Assembly (NCBI GenBank): GCA_036365455.1 | Contig: JAWQUS010000010.1 | Coordinates: 21,066,501-21,130,500 of the forward strand | DNA from: Macrosoma leucophasiata | Taxonomy: Eukaryota > Arthropoda > Insecta > Lepidoptera > Hedylidae | Direction: 5' to 3' | Length of the DNA: 64,000 nucleotides | In this document: positions 11,201 to 24,700 of the stretch, piece after piece | Layout: every line of letters begins with the position of its first letter | Position numbering within the stretch: the stretch's first letter is position 1 | Notes under the pieces: generated by a model | Seen by the model: the letters and a program-made list of their open reading frames with translations, nothing else | Database searches by the model: none | Told to the model about the DNA's origin: nothing | Position numbers and translations under genes: made by a program

Positions 11201-12735
11201 CTCTATGGGCACATAGGTACCTACCCACGCTGGCTTTCTGTCATTTGGAATAACAAGTGAACTATTAAGGTAGCGTTTAATTAAAATCTGATCTATCACA
11301 GCCATTGGACAGTTGTATATTGCAAAAGTTTCATCTTACTTTTTCTTGTTATGAAGTAAATCAACAAGCTGGTTGGTCACCATAATGGTTCTTGATGAAA
11401 ATCAATTAAGTAGGTAGGTACCTACACTGAAAACATTTAAAAAACGTTTTATTTCGTGATTCACTGTGCGTGCGTGTTACCGTTTTTATGTCTGTGCTAT
11501 AAAATTTTATATTATTTGTGTAATCGATACACTGTTGTGAAGTTACTGTGACCTTTTGACTTTGTAAATTAAAGTTAACTTTGTATTTAAACGTAGTTCG
11601 TTTTGTTGTGAGTACAGCTTGTTAATCATTAGACGTATACCCTGGAGTAATTTCTTATATCATCATCATCAATTTCTAATTATTTATTTTTATGTCATTA
11701 AGTTGACAGACAAGCAGACGGGCCACCTGATGGTAAGTGGTCAACGTCGCCTTTGAACATTTGAAACACCAGGGGAGTTGCCAACGCGCTGCCAACCCTG
11801 AAGGACTCTTTTGACGCCATTTTTTAAGAACCCCATATTTTAGCACCGAGGGAACACGTCAGAGGGAAGTTCGTTCCACAATTTACATGTTTTGGGCAGA
11901 AACGAACGAAAAAACCGCACCGTTGAGCACTGCCAGGTGTCCAGTCGGTTAGGGTGAAACTTCTCTCTTCGGTGGGTAGTACGGTGTAGGAAAAGAGACG
12001 GTGACACCATGTCGAACAGTTCGACAGAGCACTCACCATTGTAGAGACGGTATAACACGCATAGACTCCCAATATCTCTGCGCAGGCTCAGATGTTCGAA
12101 CCTGTCTGTAAGTCCTGGATCGTTAACAATACGAACAGCGCGTCTTTGTAGGGAGTCAAGTGGACCAAGCTGGTATTTGGGAGCTCCCGCCCACAAATGA
12201 GAGCAGTATTCCAGATGGGGACGCACTTGGGCCTTATAAAGCTGTAGTAGCTACCCCGATGTGAAATACTGCCTCGCTTTGTTAAGCACCCCCAAATTTT
12301 TGGATGCCAACTTTCAATGTGACTCCCAAACTTAACTTATATAGGTAACTGGTTTTAAGTATCAACCATCTCGCTTACTTACGTCAAATTTAAATACTTT
12401 TTGAACTGTGACCAATAACTATAACAGGATAAACAACTTAAGCCACACGGGTGGCAATTGCAACGCATCTGCATTTCGACTTTTTGAGTAGATGCCTTTA
12501 ACCAGTATTCATATTCATACTTCTGATCTGCATGCTTGTTATTTTACTACTTTCTAGGGTTTTCGCATACCCGACATTTTTAATGCCCGGGTACCTGGTA
12601 TTATTTTTGCATATACCCGGGTACCCGGGTATTTACAATTAATACAGAAAAAGATACAATTTTCTTATAATTATGTTGTATATTACGAAAGAGTGTGTGT
12701 AGTATGTCAATAAGTCACCTTAACTTAAAGTACAT

Positions 12736-12787
<52 letters not shown>

Positions 12788-15700
12788 GTACTTTAAGTAA
12801 CTCCAATTTTCATTGCTATGCCGATGATAGTACGGAAGATGCACACTACACTAGCCGTGCAAATGCCTCTCGGGCACTTATTGAGGAAAGCAGGACTAGA
12901 CTTGTGTCTGAAATCGAGCACTCTCTGGAGCGGGTCTCGGATTGGGGTCGACTTAATTTAGTACAGTTTAACCCCTCGAAGACACAAGTCTGCGCGTTCA
13001 CCGCTAAAAAAAAACCATTCATTAGCACCACAGTTCCAGGGCATTCCGCTCGCCGTTGATAAGAGTATCGGTATCCTGGGCGTTGACATATCGAACGAAG
13101 TGCAATTCGGGAGTCCCATTGAGTGTAAGACCAAGTTGGATGTGCTTAACAAAGCGAGGCAGTATTTCACATCGGGGCAGCTACTACAGCTTTATAAGGC
13201 CCAAGTGCGGCCCCATCTGGAATACTGCTCTCATTTGTGGGCGGGAGCCCCCAAATACCAGCTTGGTCCACTTGACTCCCTACAAAAACGCGCCGTTCGT
13301 ATTGTTAACGATCCAGGACTTACTGACAGGCTCGAACATCTGAGCCTGCGCAGAGACATTGGGAGTCTGTGCGTGTTGTACCCTCTCTACAATGGTGAGT
13401 GCTCTACTGAACTGTTTGACATGGTGCCACCGTCTCTTTTCCTACACCGTACTACCCGCCGAAGAGAGAAGTTCCACCCACACCGACTGGACACCTGGCA
13501 GTGCTCAACGGTGCGGTTTTCACGTTCGTTCCTGCCCAGAACGTGTAAATTGTGGAACTTCCCTCTGAGGTGTTCCCTAGGTGCTACAATATAAGGTTTT
13601 TCAAAAATGGCGTCAAAAGAGTCCTTCAGCGCTGGCTACGCGTTGGCAACTCCCCTGGTTTTGTAAATGTTCATAGGCGACGGTGACCAATTTCCATCAG
13701 GTGGCCCGTTTGCTTGTCTCTCGACCTTCAAACATAAAAAAAAAGAAATTAGCGTATTTCAATACCTATGAAAATAAAACTTTCTAATCAAACTCCAACG
13801 AAACAAAAACAAAACACAGCGACGTAAACAAGAACGTAATACATAACCAAATCTAACCTCATAGTTACTGGATTTTTCTAAAAAACTCTACGCCTTTAGA
13901 TTTATTTTATTGTGTGTCACATTTGCTAATAAGTATTATTTTTTAGACCTTACTTTGTAATTTTGTAATTTGCCGAGGATTTTGATGTATTCCCGAACCA
14001 AAGTGGGTGCCCGGGTACCCGGGTCTGGCAGTAAAAAATACCCGAGTACAAAAAAGGTCAAATACCCGGGTCCGGGTACCCGAGTAGAAAACCCTACTAC
14101 TTTCAATTACCTAAATACCTATTTTCATATTGTCGTTGCGTGGATCGACATTCGACACGCACTAGCCAATGTTTAGCCCTCGTTACAGCTATTATTCTCA
14201 ACAAACTAGGGGACAGGCGTCCTTCGACCTGACTCAATCACGTTCGCTTCAGACATGACCCAGTCACCCGTCGAGCAAATAGATAATGACAACCTACGTA
14301 TGTATCTGCGCCTCGAATACTACGCAGTTGCTTTTGATTTATTCACCATAATAGCGCTATTCAGATGTATCTAAAAGGCGTTTTACACTACGCGATTTAT
14401 CGTGCCCTGTCTCTGGCATCATCACTCGCAGGAAATTATTCTAGCTAGATTTGTAAACTGCTCGCGGCGTTACAATCGAGTTCTCTTCCTTCCTTCCTGT
14501 TTCGTATTACAGTAATAAACTACCCAATGCAAGAAAGGCTTCCTCAGGTCAATACTGTACCTACCTACCGAATTGCCTTTCGGAAAATCGCCTAACCGGT
14601 TGACAGTCCCACAGCCCATATAGGTATGGGTTGTTTGTTTAGTTGTTAAACAATTCTAGCTCTGTGTAAGAATAATATTAGTCCTCTGTCTGCAGTTAAA
14701 TATTTTAAACTAGTAGCCTCAAACAAAACAATTGGAAACATTAATCGTGCAAACACAAGTCGTTGAAGTAAGAAAATATTACTGTCATAATCATGAAGCG
14801 ATGAGGCTGAACGCGAAATAATGGAACTTGCGTTCGTTTATGAATAGCGCTTAATTCAAGGGCATACCTGCCTATTATCGTTCACGTATCATAATTTATT
14901 AATGTACATATTGCACCAAATATGCAAGTAATTTTGTTTACTCTGCATATTCACTGAGTGAACAAACTTGCTTTCTTCTCTTCTGTCGATCTGCCGATAA
15001 CTCGAATAATAATAAAATGTGTGGTATTGCGGGTGTGACTACTTCATGACAAAAAGTAACAAAAAAATCTGAAAATATGGTTTTGAAGTAGGTATTATAA
15101 CTAGTGATGCGCCGAATAGTGGTTTCACCGAATAACCGAATACCGAATATTATTCGGTTTAATCTTTATCGAACCGAATATTCGGCCGAATTATTCGGTG
15201 TACCATTTCACTGTTTTGCCGCGTAAACGCGATTCGAAAATGTCGCTGCTTGCTAAATAGCCGCGTCTACACCACCTAACTAGTTAGCCTGTTAACTTCG
15301 AGGTACTTTGAAATTTCCAGAAAATGGAATAACCCCAATAGAACCAGAGATAAAGGACTTTACACCATTATCTCTGAAAACCCCCTACCCGCGAATCGAA
15401 CCCAGGACCTCAGCGTCGTAGTAGTGGCCTGCTACCACTAGGCTACCGAGGCAGTCACCTAAGTGTAATTCAATGGTTTAATTTTATTACCTTTATTCAA
15501 CACTTTCTTAACAGGATTTCTTTGGCTATAAAATAACATGAGAATTTTTTTCTTGTAGTAAAGTATGTAGATACCGTGTTGTGTAGCCAATGAAATAGAA
15601 ATATTCGAACCGAATATATTCGGCATCGAAACCGAATAATTCGGACGAATACGAATTATGGAAATGATGCCGAATGTGCCGAATACCGAATACGAACCGA

Positions 15701-18700
15701 ATATTCGGCGCATCTCTAATTATAACATAGGAAATACGTAAATTGCACGAAACTCTATAGACGCGAGTCCGACTCGCACTTTGCGTATTTTATATTTTTT
15801 TTGAAACACGATAATACCTAAATAATAAGGCATCTAAACCATATGGTCACCTTAATTGGTCTAAATAAAAGGTATATTTCATTGATTTTGGATAAGTGGC
15901 GAGTTCCCTGACTGTACTTGCGTTGATTTTCATTGATTTTGGATAAGTGGAGAGTTCCCTGACTGTACTTGCGTTGATTTTCATTGATTTTGGATAAGTG
16001 GAGAGTTCCCTGACTGTACTTGCGTTGAGTTCTCATTTGATATGAGTTCAGGACTCAGGTATAGCCTTGTATTCATTAGTTTAATTTTCGTGTAATAATA
16101 ATTAAAATAATACCTATCAGTTATAACTAAGCATTTCGTATTCGTTCGTACCTACGTTATAATGCTTATAAAATACTAGTTACTTGTAACTGAATTATTT
16201 AACCATTTAATACGCCTTTACCGATAATTATGAAGCGCGCATGGCCCAGCGGCTGGTGTAGATCGTAAGCGATCTGCTCGGTTAAGCACTACGGGCGCGG
16301 TCGGGTAGTGTGATGGGTGACCGCTAGTGGCAAATTAAATGCGCGTTTCCGTGCTTCGGAGGGCACGTTAAGCCGTCGGTCCCGGTTGCTATCGATGGAT
16401 AGCAGTCGTTAAACCTTGTCGGAGGCCTTATGGGCGGTTTGAAAACATCCGACAGTGGGTTGGCCACTAACCCACCCACCTCCACCAATCCGCATTGGAG
16501 CAGCGTGGTGGAGTAAGCTCCAGGCCTCCCCCCAAAAAAAGGGAGAGACTCGTGCCCAGCAGTGGGACGTATAATGGGTTGCCATTATTATTATTTATGC
16601 ATGTTCCACAATTTTTTGATAACAGATAATGTAATTTGCAAACATTAGTGCGTAGTGTAATGTAGTTTATCGGAAAATTTAGAGATATACCTAAAACAAT
16701 ATCGCAATAATTGAACAGAACAAGTACCTAGTACGTGCTTGTGGCAATCTTTGGGGGAGTGCTTGCTAGCATGTCATTTAATATCGGCAGTAGAATAAAA
16801 TGGGAGCGTTGTGTTTTTTTTTATGTAATTGAAGTGGCAAACAAGCATGCAGTTCACATTGATGTTAAGTGATGACTGCAGCCTATAGACACCCACACAA
16901 AGACCAAGGTCAAAATGCAAATGCGTTACCACTCCTGAGGCCTAAGGTGTTATGCCTCTGTGCCGGAAATTAGAGGGCCGTATATTACCACCTGACCGGA
17001 ACACGATAGTGCTGAACACTACCATTTAGCGGCAAGTAAATCAGGTAATGCGGTAGTGCCTACGCCCGCGAGCTCCGTCACTGGAGCTCTACCACCAGTA
17101 AAACTAATTAAGCTGTTTCCAGTTAAGTAAATCAAAATAATGTTGACTTCAAACAAATAACGATAACGATTGCCCGAAAAATTAGTAAAATAACAGTTAT
17201 TTCTTAATGATGAACCCAGATATGCAGTTTAAACTGGTTATAAACGTAAAAACCGGTTATTTTTGTATAATTATTACAGCATTGCCACGATAACAATGTA
17301 CGAGTATTTGTTGTAAAGGGCACAGGATTATCTCGATTAATCAGCACAGTCATGGTCCTGACATATTTTTTTTACCTAAGTAATCTTTTTAAACAGCTGT
17401 CTAGGTCCCTAGGTCTAGAAATAAGGATGTCTCATAGAAACTCTACCTTAATAAGAAGAAAACTACTTCTTTCTTTATCTTTGCCTGCGTAGATAATTTA
17501 TATTTGTAATCAGGATCCTGTATACCAATTTTTATACTTACTACTAAATCCAGAAATTAGAAAATTTCCATATAAACTACACCCCCCTGTTTCACCCTCC
17601 TTACGGTTGAATTTCTAAAAATCCAGTTTTAATGCTCATTTACATGATGAAAGGATTCAAAAAAGAAATTTTGTTATAATATAGATAGGCGCATGCGCAA
17701 GCGCAGCGATGCTGGTTCGAACCGATACAAGTGCACGAGAACTAGTACTATGCATCTTCGTTTAACACTGATTATTACAATTCAAGGTTACACACGTATT
17801 ACTATCTCATTTGTGTTAACATAATAATATACACTGATATTATTGTCAATGCCTGTACATAATAATACAATACAGTTTCAATAAAGCAACTGTTATGTGA
17901 TAAATCTTCCTTATTAAGATTGATAAAGTCTTGCAAACAAATAAGTGACTTTACAATTCTTACTTTTGCAATGAATTATCTCATTTTTTGCCAAATTCTG
18001 AAACGCCTCTCAATAATAAGAAGGTTACGCTTTTTATCTCTGTAGTGTCTGTAGAGTCTGTACATAATATAGATACCTGTTTTTTATAAAACGCGTTACC
18101 ACATAAACATTGTGACGGTTTCAGACTCGCCTGTCCGCCGAAACTTACTAAAAACCCATCAAAACGTGATTATATAATCGATTAAACGTTAAAATTAAGA
18201 GCAACGCACTACTGACCTTAAACAACAACGATAATGGAGGAGTTTTAGTAAGTAACCAAATGAAAACATATTTTATTTTAAAAAAAAATGGAAAGAAAAA
18301 TATATTTCACAAGCATGTGTTAATGCGAAATAATATAAAACAAATGAAAACAACTATTCTGTTAGAGACACTGGATGTCGATATAAAAAAATGCTAATAA
18401 AGAAGAGATGATTTGATGTATTTCTGTGCAATTCTAAAAAGTTTGAATAAAGTACTGAAATACATAATAAATAATAATAATAAAATGCGCTTACACTCAC
18501 ATCCTAACAGTAGGTATAAACCTGTGTCGTGGGTCAAACACCCAGACCCAAAACAAATATCTGTAGACCATACAAATATTTGTCCCGTGCGGGGATCGAA
18601 CCCTCGACCCTTCGAATCAAACGGTCATCTCACACCGCTGGACTAACCGGGTCGTCGTAAAATTATCTTTTGAGACCATCATAATATCTGTCTATCTATT

Positions 18701-21700
18701 AGAGTTTTCGAGAAAACTGATAATTCAAGAAATTACTCTTTAACTAGGTACGTCACATCGCACGGCGTAGGTACCTATATCTATTTGAGGCACATACATA
18801 ATATTACATAATTACAATAATTAATTTTGTCATTCATCTTCATGAATTTTATATTTCACAGCAGTTACGTACCTACATCGTAGATTTCATGGCAGGCAAA
18901 TGATTATCAATGTTCTGTGAAATCTGTCATCAATTTACAATATCTGTATCTATCTATATCTACATATTATAAAACGAAGTCTCCCGCCGCCTATCTGTCT
19001 GTCTGCTCGTGATAAACTCAAAGACTACTACTCGTATATGGCTTTTCATGCGGTTTACACGAATTGATAGAGTGAGGAAGATTTTTGTATATAATTTGTC
19101 AAAGTTACATGTGTAAATTAATTGGAATATAAGTTGAAGATATCATCGGATAAAATGAAGCCGCTGCCTAAACATTTTGAGATATAACAAAACATACGGT
19201 GGAATATTTCCTCTTTGGTAGACCTACAATGAAGTCCGCGACGGCATTCATTAATCTTATAAGGATAGCTTACCTACCCAACTATACCCATTAGCTGTAT
19301 CTCCCAAAAACTTGATAACTTGGGTACAATACGGTTATTGGAAAGCTATTTACCTACAGCAATACAGTATTATGTTCTTTCTATTTAATCCTTATCAAAT
19401 AAAACACTAGTTACCTTAAGCATTTATTTAATGCTCATTATTATTAGGTATATATTACACCATATACCTAATTCAAATGAATATCTTAGAAGTTATTGCA
19501 AAAAATAGCGCGCGGGAAAATAAATATTCAAACTCGTTGCTCACGCCCTCGTTATGGGATCCGCCTGTTTTATTTTTAATTTATTTTGAGGCTGAACGAC
19601 GTTTGACGAGACAGTTACAATCGCAAATAGGTCCATATACAAAATATCTGTTACTAATGGACAGAACATCGCTACGCTATGGCCACATCTATTATCGGCT
19701 CGTCGGTTCAAACATGAAATAGATCGATTGTGCCAACTTCTAAGGATGCGGACACAGGACCAATAGACAGCAGACAGTGACGTCAGAGGGGCGCAAGATT
19801 GATTTTCCGCCTCCGGAATTTGAGTAGGTACATCAAATTGAGCCCATGAAATCAAATAGGCACACTATACATAAAGTGGCTATACAGACGTGAATTCTGA
19901 TTGTTACTAACAAGATAAATTTAATAAGAGAGGGTAACTCTCTTATTTATTTCATACAGAGATAAGGTAGGTACCTACTTATTGTGATTAAGAGATCGTT
20001 GAAAAATCTGTCATTAAATTAAGGTTGATACATCTACAGTTATTATGCGCTGAAGAAATTCTAACTATATTATTTACACATTCATCCACCCAGCTCACTA
20101 TCGCAAAATAGGTGGTGTTCAGCACTATCGTATTCCGGTTAGTTAGATGGTAATGTATAGCCCCGTAGTAACTATCACAGAGACAGGACAACTTTGTCTC
20201 AGGGGTGGCAACGGATCTGCATTTTCTGTTCTGGTTTTTGTGTAGACGTCTATAGGCTGCAGTCATCTAAAAAAAAAAACAATTTACTATATATATGACA
20301 CAATGTTGGCAAAGGCGTAACCCAAAAATAAAATGTATCGAAAAGTCAATTGTTTACACATATAAATCGACAACCCAAGGTAATACACATTTATGGGTCA
20401 CAATCCCCTCGGGTTCTCAGTTCTCAGACGCGTCCGTTTGATTTATAAATAGATGTGAATGGTCGTTGTTCTGTTCTCTCTGCGCTAAGCTCGTCCATTC
20501 AGCACTCTTCGAGACGTGTCATGAAACCCACACACTTGTTTCTTGTCTGGATAGGAGATTGTTTTTTTCAAACAACGCTGATGTATTGTCACTGAAGTAT
20601 TCGATTTAACTTTTAGATTACTTTTTTTATATACGATATCTGGCACCCTTCACTCTCTGCCTACCCCATAAGAGACCTGTGGCGTGAAGAAACATACATT
20701 CATAGGTTTTTTTAAAAAATATTTATTAGTCTGGTCTATAGGCTGCAGTATTCACTGACTATACAAGTGAGTTGCATGCTTGTTTACCACCGTCATTGCA
20801 TAAAACATCTTTCTATTTTTTTTTAATGTAATAAAAGTGGCAAACAAGCGTGCAGTTCACATTGATGTTATGTGATGACTGCAGCCTATAGACACCCACA
20901 CAATGACCAGAGGTCAAAATGCAGATGCGCTGCCACTCCCGAGGCATTAGGTGTTATGCCTCTGTGCCAGAAATTACAGAGCCGTACATTACCACCTGAC
21001 TGGAACAAGATAGTGCTGAACACTACCATTTAGCGGCAAGTATATTTGTTCTCATTCCTCTTGAATCTTATGCACCAGTCTAAATACTCGTATTGGATGC
21101 GTAATGAGAACAAGAAGAGAAGAAAAGAGATACTTACACAAAAGATTTATATAGTGATATAGTTCCAATGACGAAGCTCGAGAATATTGTATCTGCCGTC
21201 AAATGATAGTTGTTCTGTGTTGACAAATGATAGGAACTATCGCGTTCTGCACGCGTACAATCTATCTCCATTTTTATAATTTCGATAGGAACTTATACAT
21301 TGCTGCTTGGAAGTAACGTGATGTTTTGAATTATTTAAGGAAAGCAGCAATTTACTCAAGGTGGCTTTTAAACTCATGGCTACCGAGTTACAGAATACGC
21401 CTGCTGGTTAGACGACATAACGCCGTGGCGTGTGGCTCCGTGATTTTTATCACAGAGGCTAAACATCTTAGGCCTTAGAACTTCCAGCATATCTGCATTT
21501 TGAGCCCTGGTTTTTGTCTAGATGTCCTTAGGCTACAGTCATCACTTGACATCCATATGAACTGCAAGCTCGTATGTCACCTTAGTTAGATAAAAAAAGT
21601 AAATCAGAACGTTCTCGATTGTTCTGATTTTGGGCGTGTTAATTTTGTCCTGGATTTCTAATGGTATTTTTTTTATGTAATGGAAGTGGTAAACAAGCAT

Positions 21701-24700
21701 ACAGTTCACATTGATGTTAAATGATGACTGCAGCCTATAAATACCCACACAAAGACCAAGGTCAAAATGCAGATGCGTTACCACTCCTGAGGCCTAAGGT
21801 GCTATGCCTCTGTGCCGGAAATTACAGGGCCGATTTACTCAGGGGTGTAATAGCTATCAGGGCTTTAATCGTGCTTTAATAGATATATTTAATAGATCGC
21901 CACATATACAAATCGTCGCGGTACGCTTGTGTAAGAATAGTATTGTTCCTGAATATTATGCATAGCTTTGGCACAATGCCTGTGGAAAATATAGGTTAAC
22001 ATGTTAAACTAGCCAATTCTTTGCAATGTTATTGCAATTTTTATTGTTAGTTATGATTTCCGACGTCGGATGATTTTAATTGTTTTTAAAACCGATAGTG
22101 TTTTTCTTCTATGTGACTTAATAACTCGTGCCAATGATTCTACCATGACATTTATTATACTTCGTCGCATTATTCGAAGACATAGAATTATAATATGTAT
22201 TTAATTATACATATTGAATATTAACATGTAGTCCTTTTACGTTCCACGCACACGATTTAGAGGTATTGAGTATCGATTTTATCAATTTAAATCGATAAAA
22301 ATGTCCAACCCTACCAGTATCCCGCCCTACGGTTGCCATCTTACTTCATTCTTTTACTGTGCGCGCACGATATCGCACGCTGTTTCAAAATGCCGAAACG
22401 TAGTACTGAAGACCAAATAGCTTTTTATAAAAATAAGATTAGGAAGTTGGAAGTTAAAAAAGTCAAACGCCGAAAGCGTGTAATTGTTTACTCAGATTCA
22501 TCAGATTTCGAAGAAAAATCAGGTGAGTTACAATCTACCTCCCAATATGAATTTTATAAAAGTGTTCTAAAAATATTATTTTTTGACGTCTTGGACAAGC
22601 AAGCCTACTTTAGAGTTAACCGTGAGTTAACCGAAAAGTAAACGTAACCTGAGGAGTTAACCGTGAGTTAACCAAACAGGCATTTATATGACTGAGTTGA
22701 CCGTGAGTCATCCGCCATAACTGTAATTTTAAAATTAGATAAAAGTCAAAATATTTTTGAGTTGCACAATACCTCAAAAAATTTTACATACCCGCTTTCT
22801 TATACAAAAAATATTGTTTTAGATATCGAAACCAATACGAGTCATACAATTATACAACCACAAAATAATGAGGTGGCAAGTGAAGGACATAATAATCCTT
22901 CATTAGATGAAACAAAAAATGAGTCATCTTTGCCGGAACAGTCGTTACCTCCTTTAGACCATGAAATGCTGATTGCGTTGGGCGAAATTACTCCCGAACA
23001 AATCAAATATGGCGAGGATATCCATCCCGATCTATCACAACGGTGGAATCCTATTCTTCAAACCGGAATCATGGATAAAGATTTAAAAAATAAAATTTTC
23101 AAAGACTACCCGACACCTCAAAATTGTAAATTGCTTAGAGCCCCAATTTTAAATCCAGAGATAGCTGCAGCGGTTTCTGAGTTTGCTCGAACCCGTGATA
23201 AGAAGATAGAGAGCTCACAACAACAATTAGGTGTAGGCCTCACGGCCGTAAACAGAGCTCTCTCAATTCTACTCTCTGGTAATGGTAACACGGTTCAGGT
23301 TATCAAGTGTTTATCCGATGCTTGTAGAATCTTGTCCGATATTCATGCTTCGGATACACAAAGTAGAATAAAGTCACTTGTCCAGGGACTTGAAAAATCC
23401 TTTGTAAATTTAACCCAGGATAGTGTGAGAGATGAAATGTTGTTTGGCAATGATTTACCAGAGAGAATAAAAGCATCAAAAGCCATTGAGAAACAAGGTT
23501 CTCTTATCAAAAAATCGGATGATAAAAATAGCACCGGAGCATACTCTTCTCGCTCATCTAAACCTGGAAATCTGGGAAACTGGAGGGGCCCTTCTCGCTC
23601 AATGAACAGGGGGGGGCGAGGAGGGTCCAGGAAGTCCTCACACCTGAACCAGCGGCAACCTCCACCGAACTTCGCACCTTCCAGAATATGGAACAGACCC
23701 CCGCGTGCAACCCGACGGACATAGAGGTACATTCTGGTCGTTTAAAATATTTTTGTGATTGTTGGTCTCAAATCACAAGTAATCGAGAGGTGTTAACGTG
23801 GATCAAACAGGGTTATTCCATTCCTTTTAATAGAAAGGTTAATAACTCTGAAGGACCTCGTCAACATTTTTCACTAAAAGAGAGAAAACTTATATCTGTG
23901 GCAATTAAAAAATTACTTGCTCTCGGAGCTGTATCACTTTGTAAGCCATCTAAAGACCAGTACATATCGAGTATATTTTTGGCTCCCAAACCAAATGGCG
24001 ATTACCGTTTTATCCTTAACTTGAAAAACCTTAACAAATATATTGAAAAAAGTCACTTCAAAATGGTAGATTACCGGACAACCTGTCAAATTATATCTGA
24101 AGGGTGTTTTATGGCCACTATAGATCTAAAAGAGTCATATCTCTTAGTTCCTATGAACCCTTACGACAAAAAATTTCTTAGATTCCATTTTGAAGACGAA
24201 AACTTTCAGTCGAACACTTTTGAATTTAACGCAATGCCATACGGCCTTTCCACAGCTCCGAGAACATTCACAAAAATTATCAAGGTAGTTGTAGGTTATT
24301 TAAGAAGCCGTGGTTTTCAATCAGTTGTTTATCTAGATGACATTCTTTGTTTAGGATCCAATTTTGAAATATGTCAAAATAATGTGTCGGAAACAAAAAG
24401 GGTCTTAGAATGTTTAGGTTTCGTTATAAACTATGATAAAAGTTGTTTAACACCGGAACAGAAATGTAAATATCTCGGTTTTGTGTACAATTCCCTAGAG
24501 ATGAGTGTTAGTTTACCGACAGATAAACAAAGGTATATATTTGAACTTATTAATAAATTCTCACACTTACCTCGATGTACCATCAGGACATTTGCACATT
24601 TAATTGGAGTATTAGTAGCTGCTTGCCCAGCTATTAATTACGGCTGGTTATATACAAAATTATTAGAAAGGGAAAAGCAGATGGCTTTACTGAAGTATCA

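Larger units (their letters stand above)
12555..14096. mobile_element. hAT-like non-autonomous element with nested LINE
   Basis: TIRs TAGGGTTTTC at 12555 and GAAAACCCTA ending at 14096 are flanked by a perfect 8-bp duplication CTACTTTC (12547-12554 and 14097-14104). Subterminal runs of CCCGGGTACC-type motifs lie inside both ends. An 8-bp duplication with TAGGG termini fits hAT. The interior holds an AT palindrome and a LINE fragment; there is no hAT transposase. Confidence 0.85.

Noticed and set aside
15818..16036. Repetitive small protein on the minus strand
   Set aside because: Explained by the 51-bp tandem repeat, which happens to be a multiple of three.
16280..16330. 5S rRNA gene
   Set aside because: Only the promoter-like part matches; the 5' third of 5S is missing and the unit is a dispersed ~360-bp repeat.
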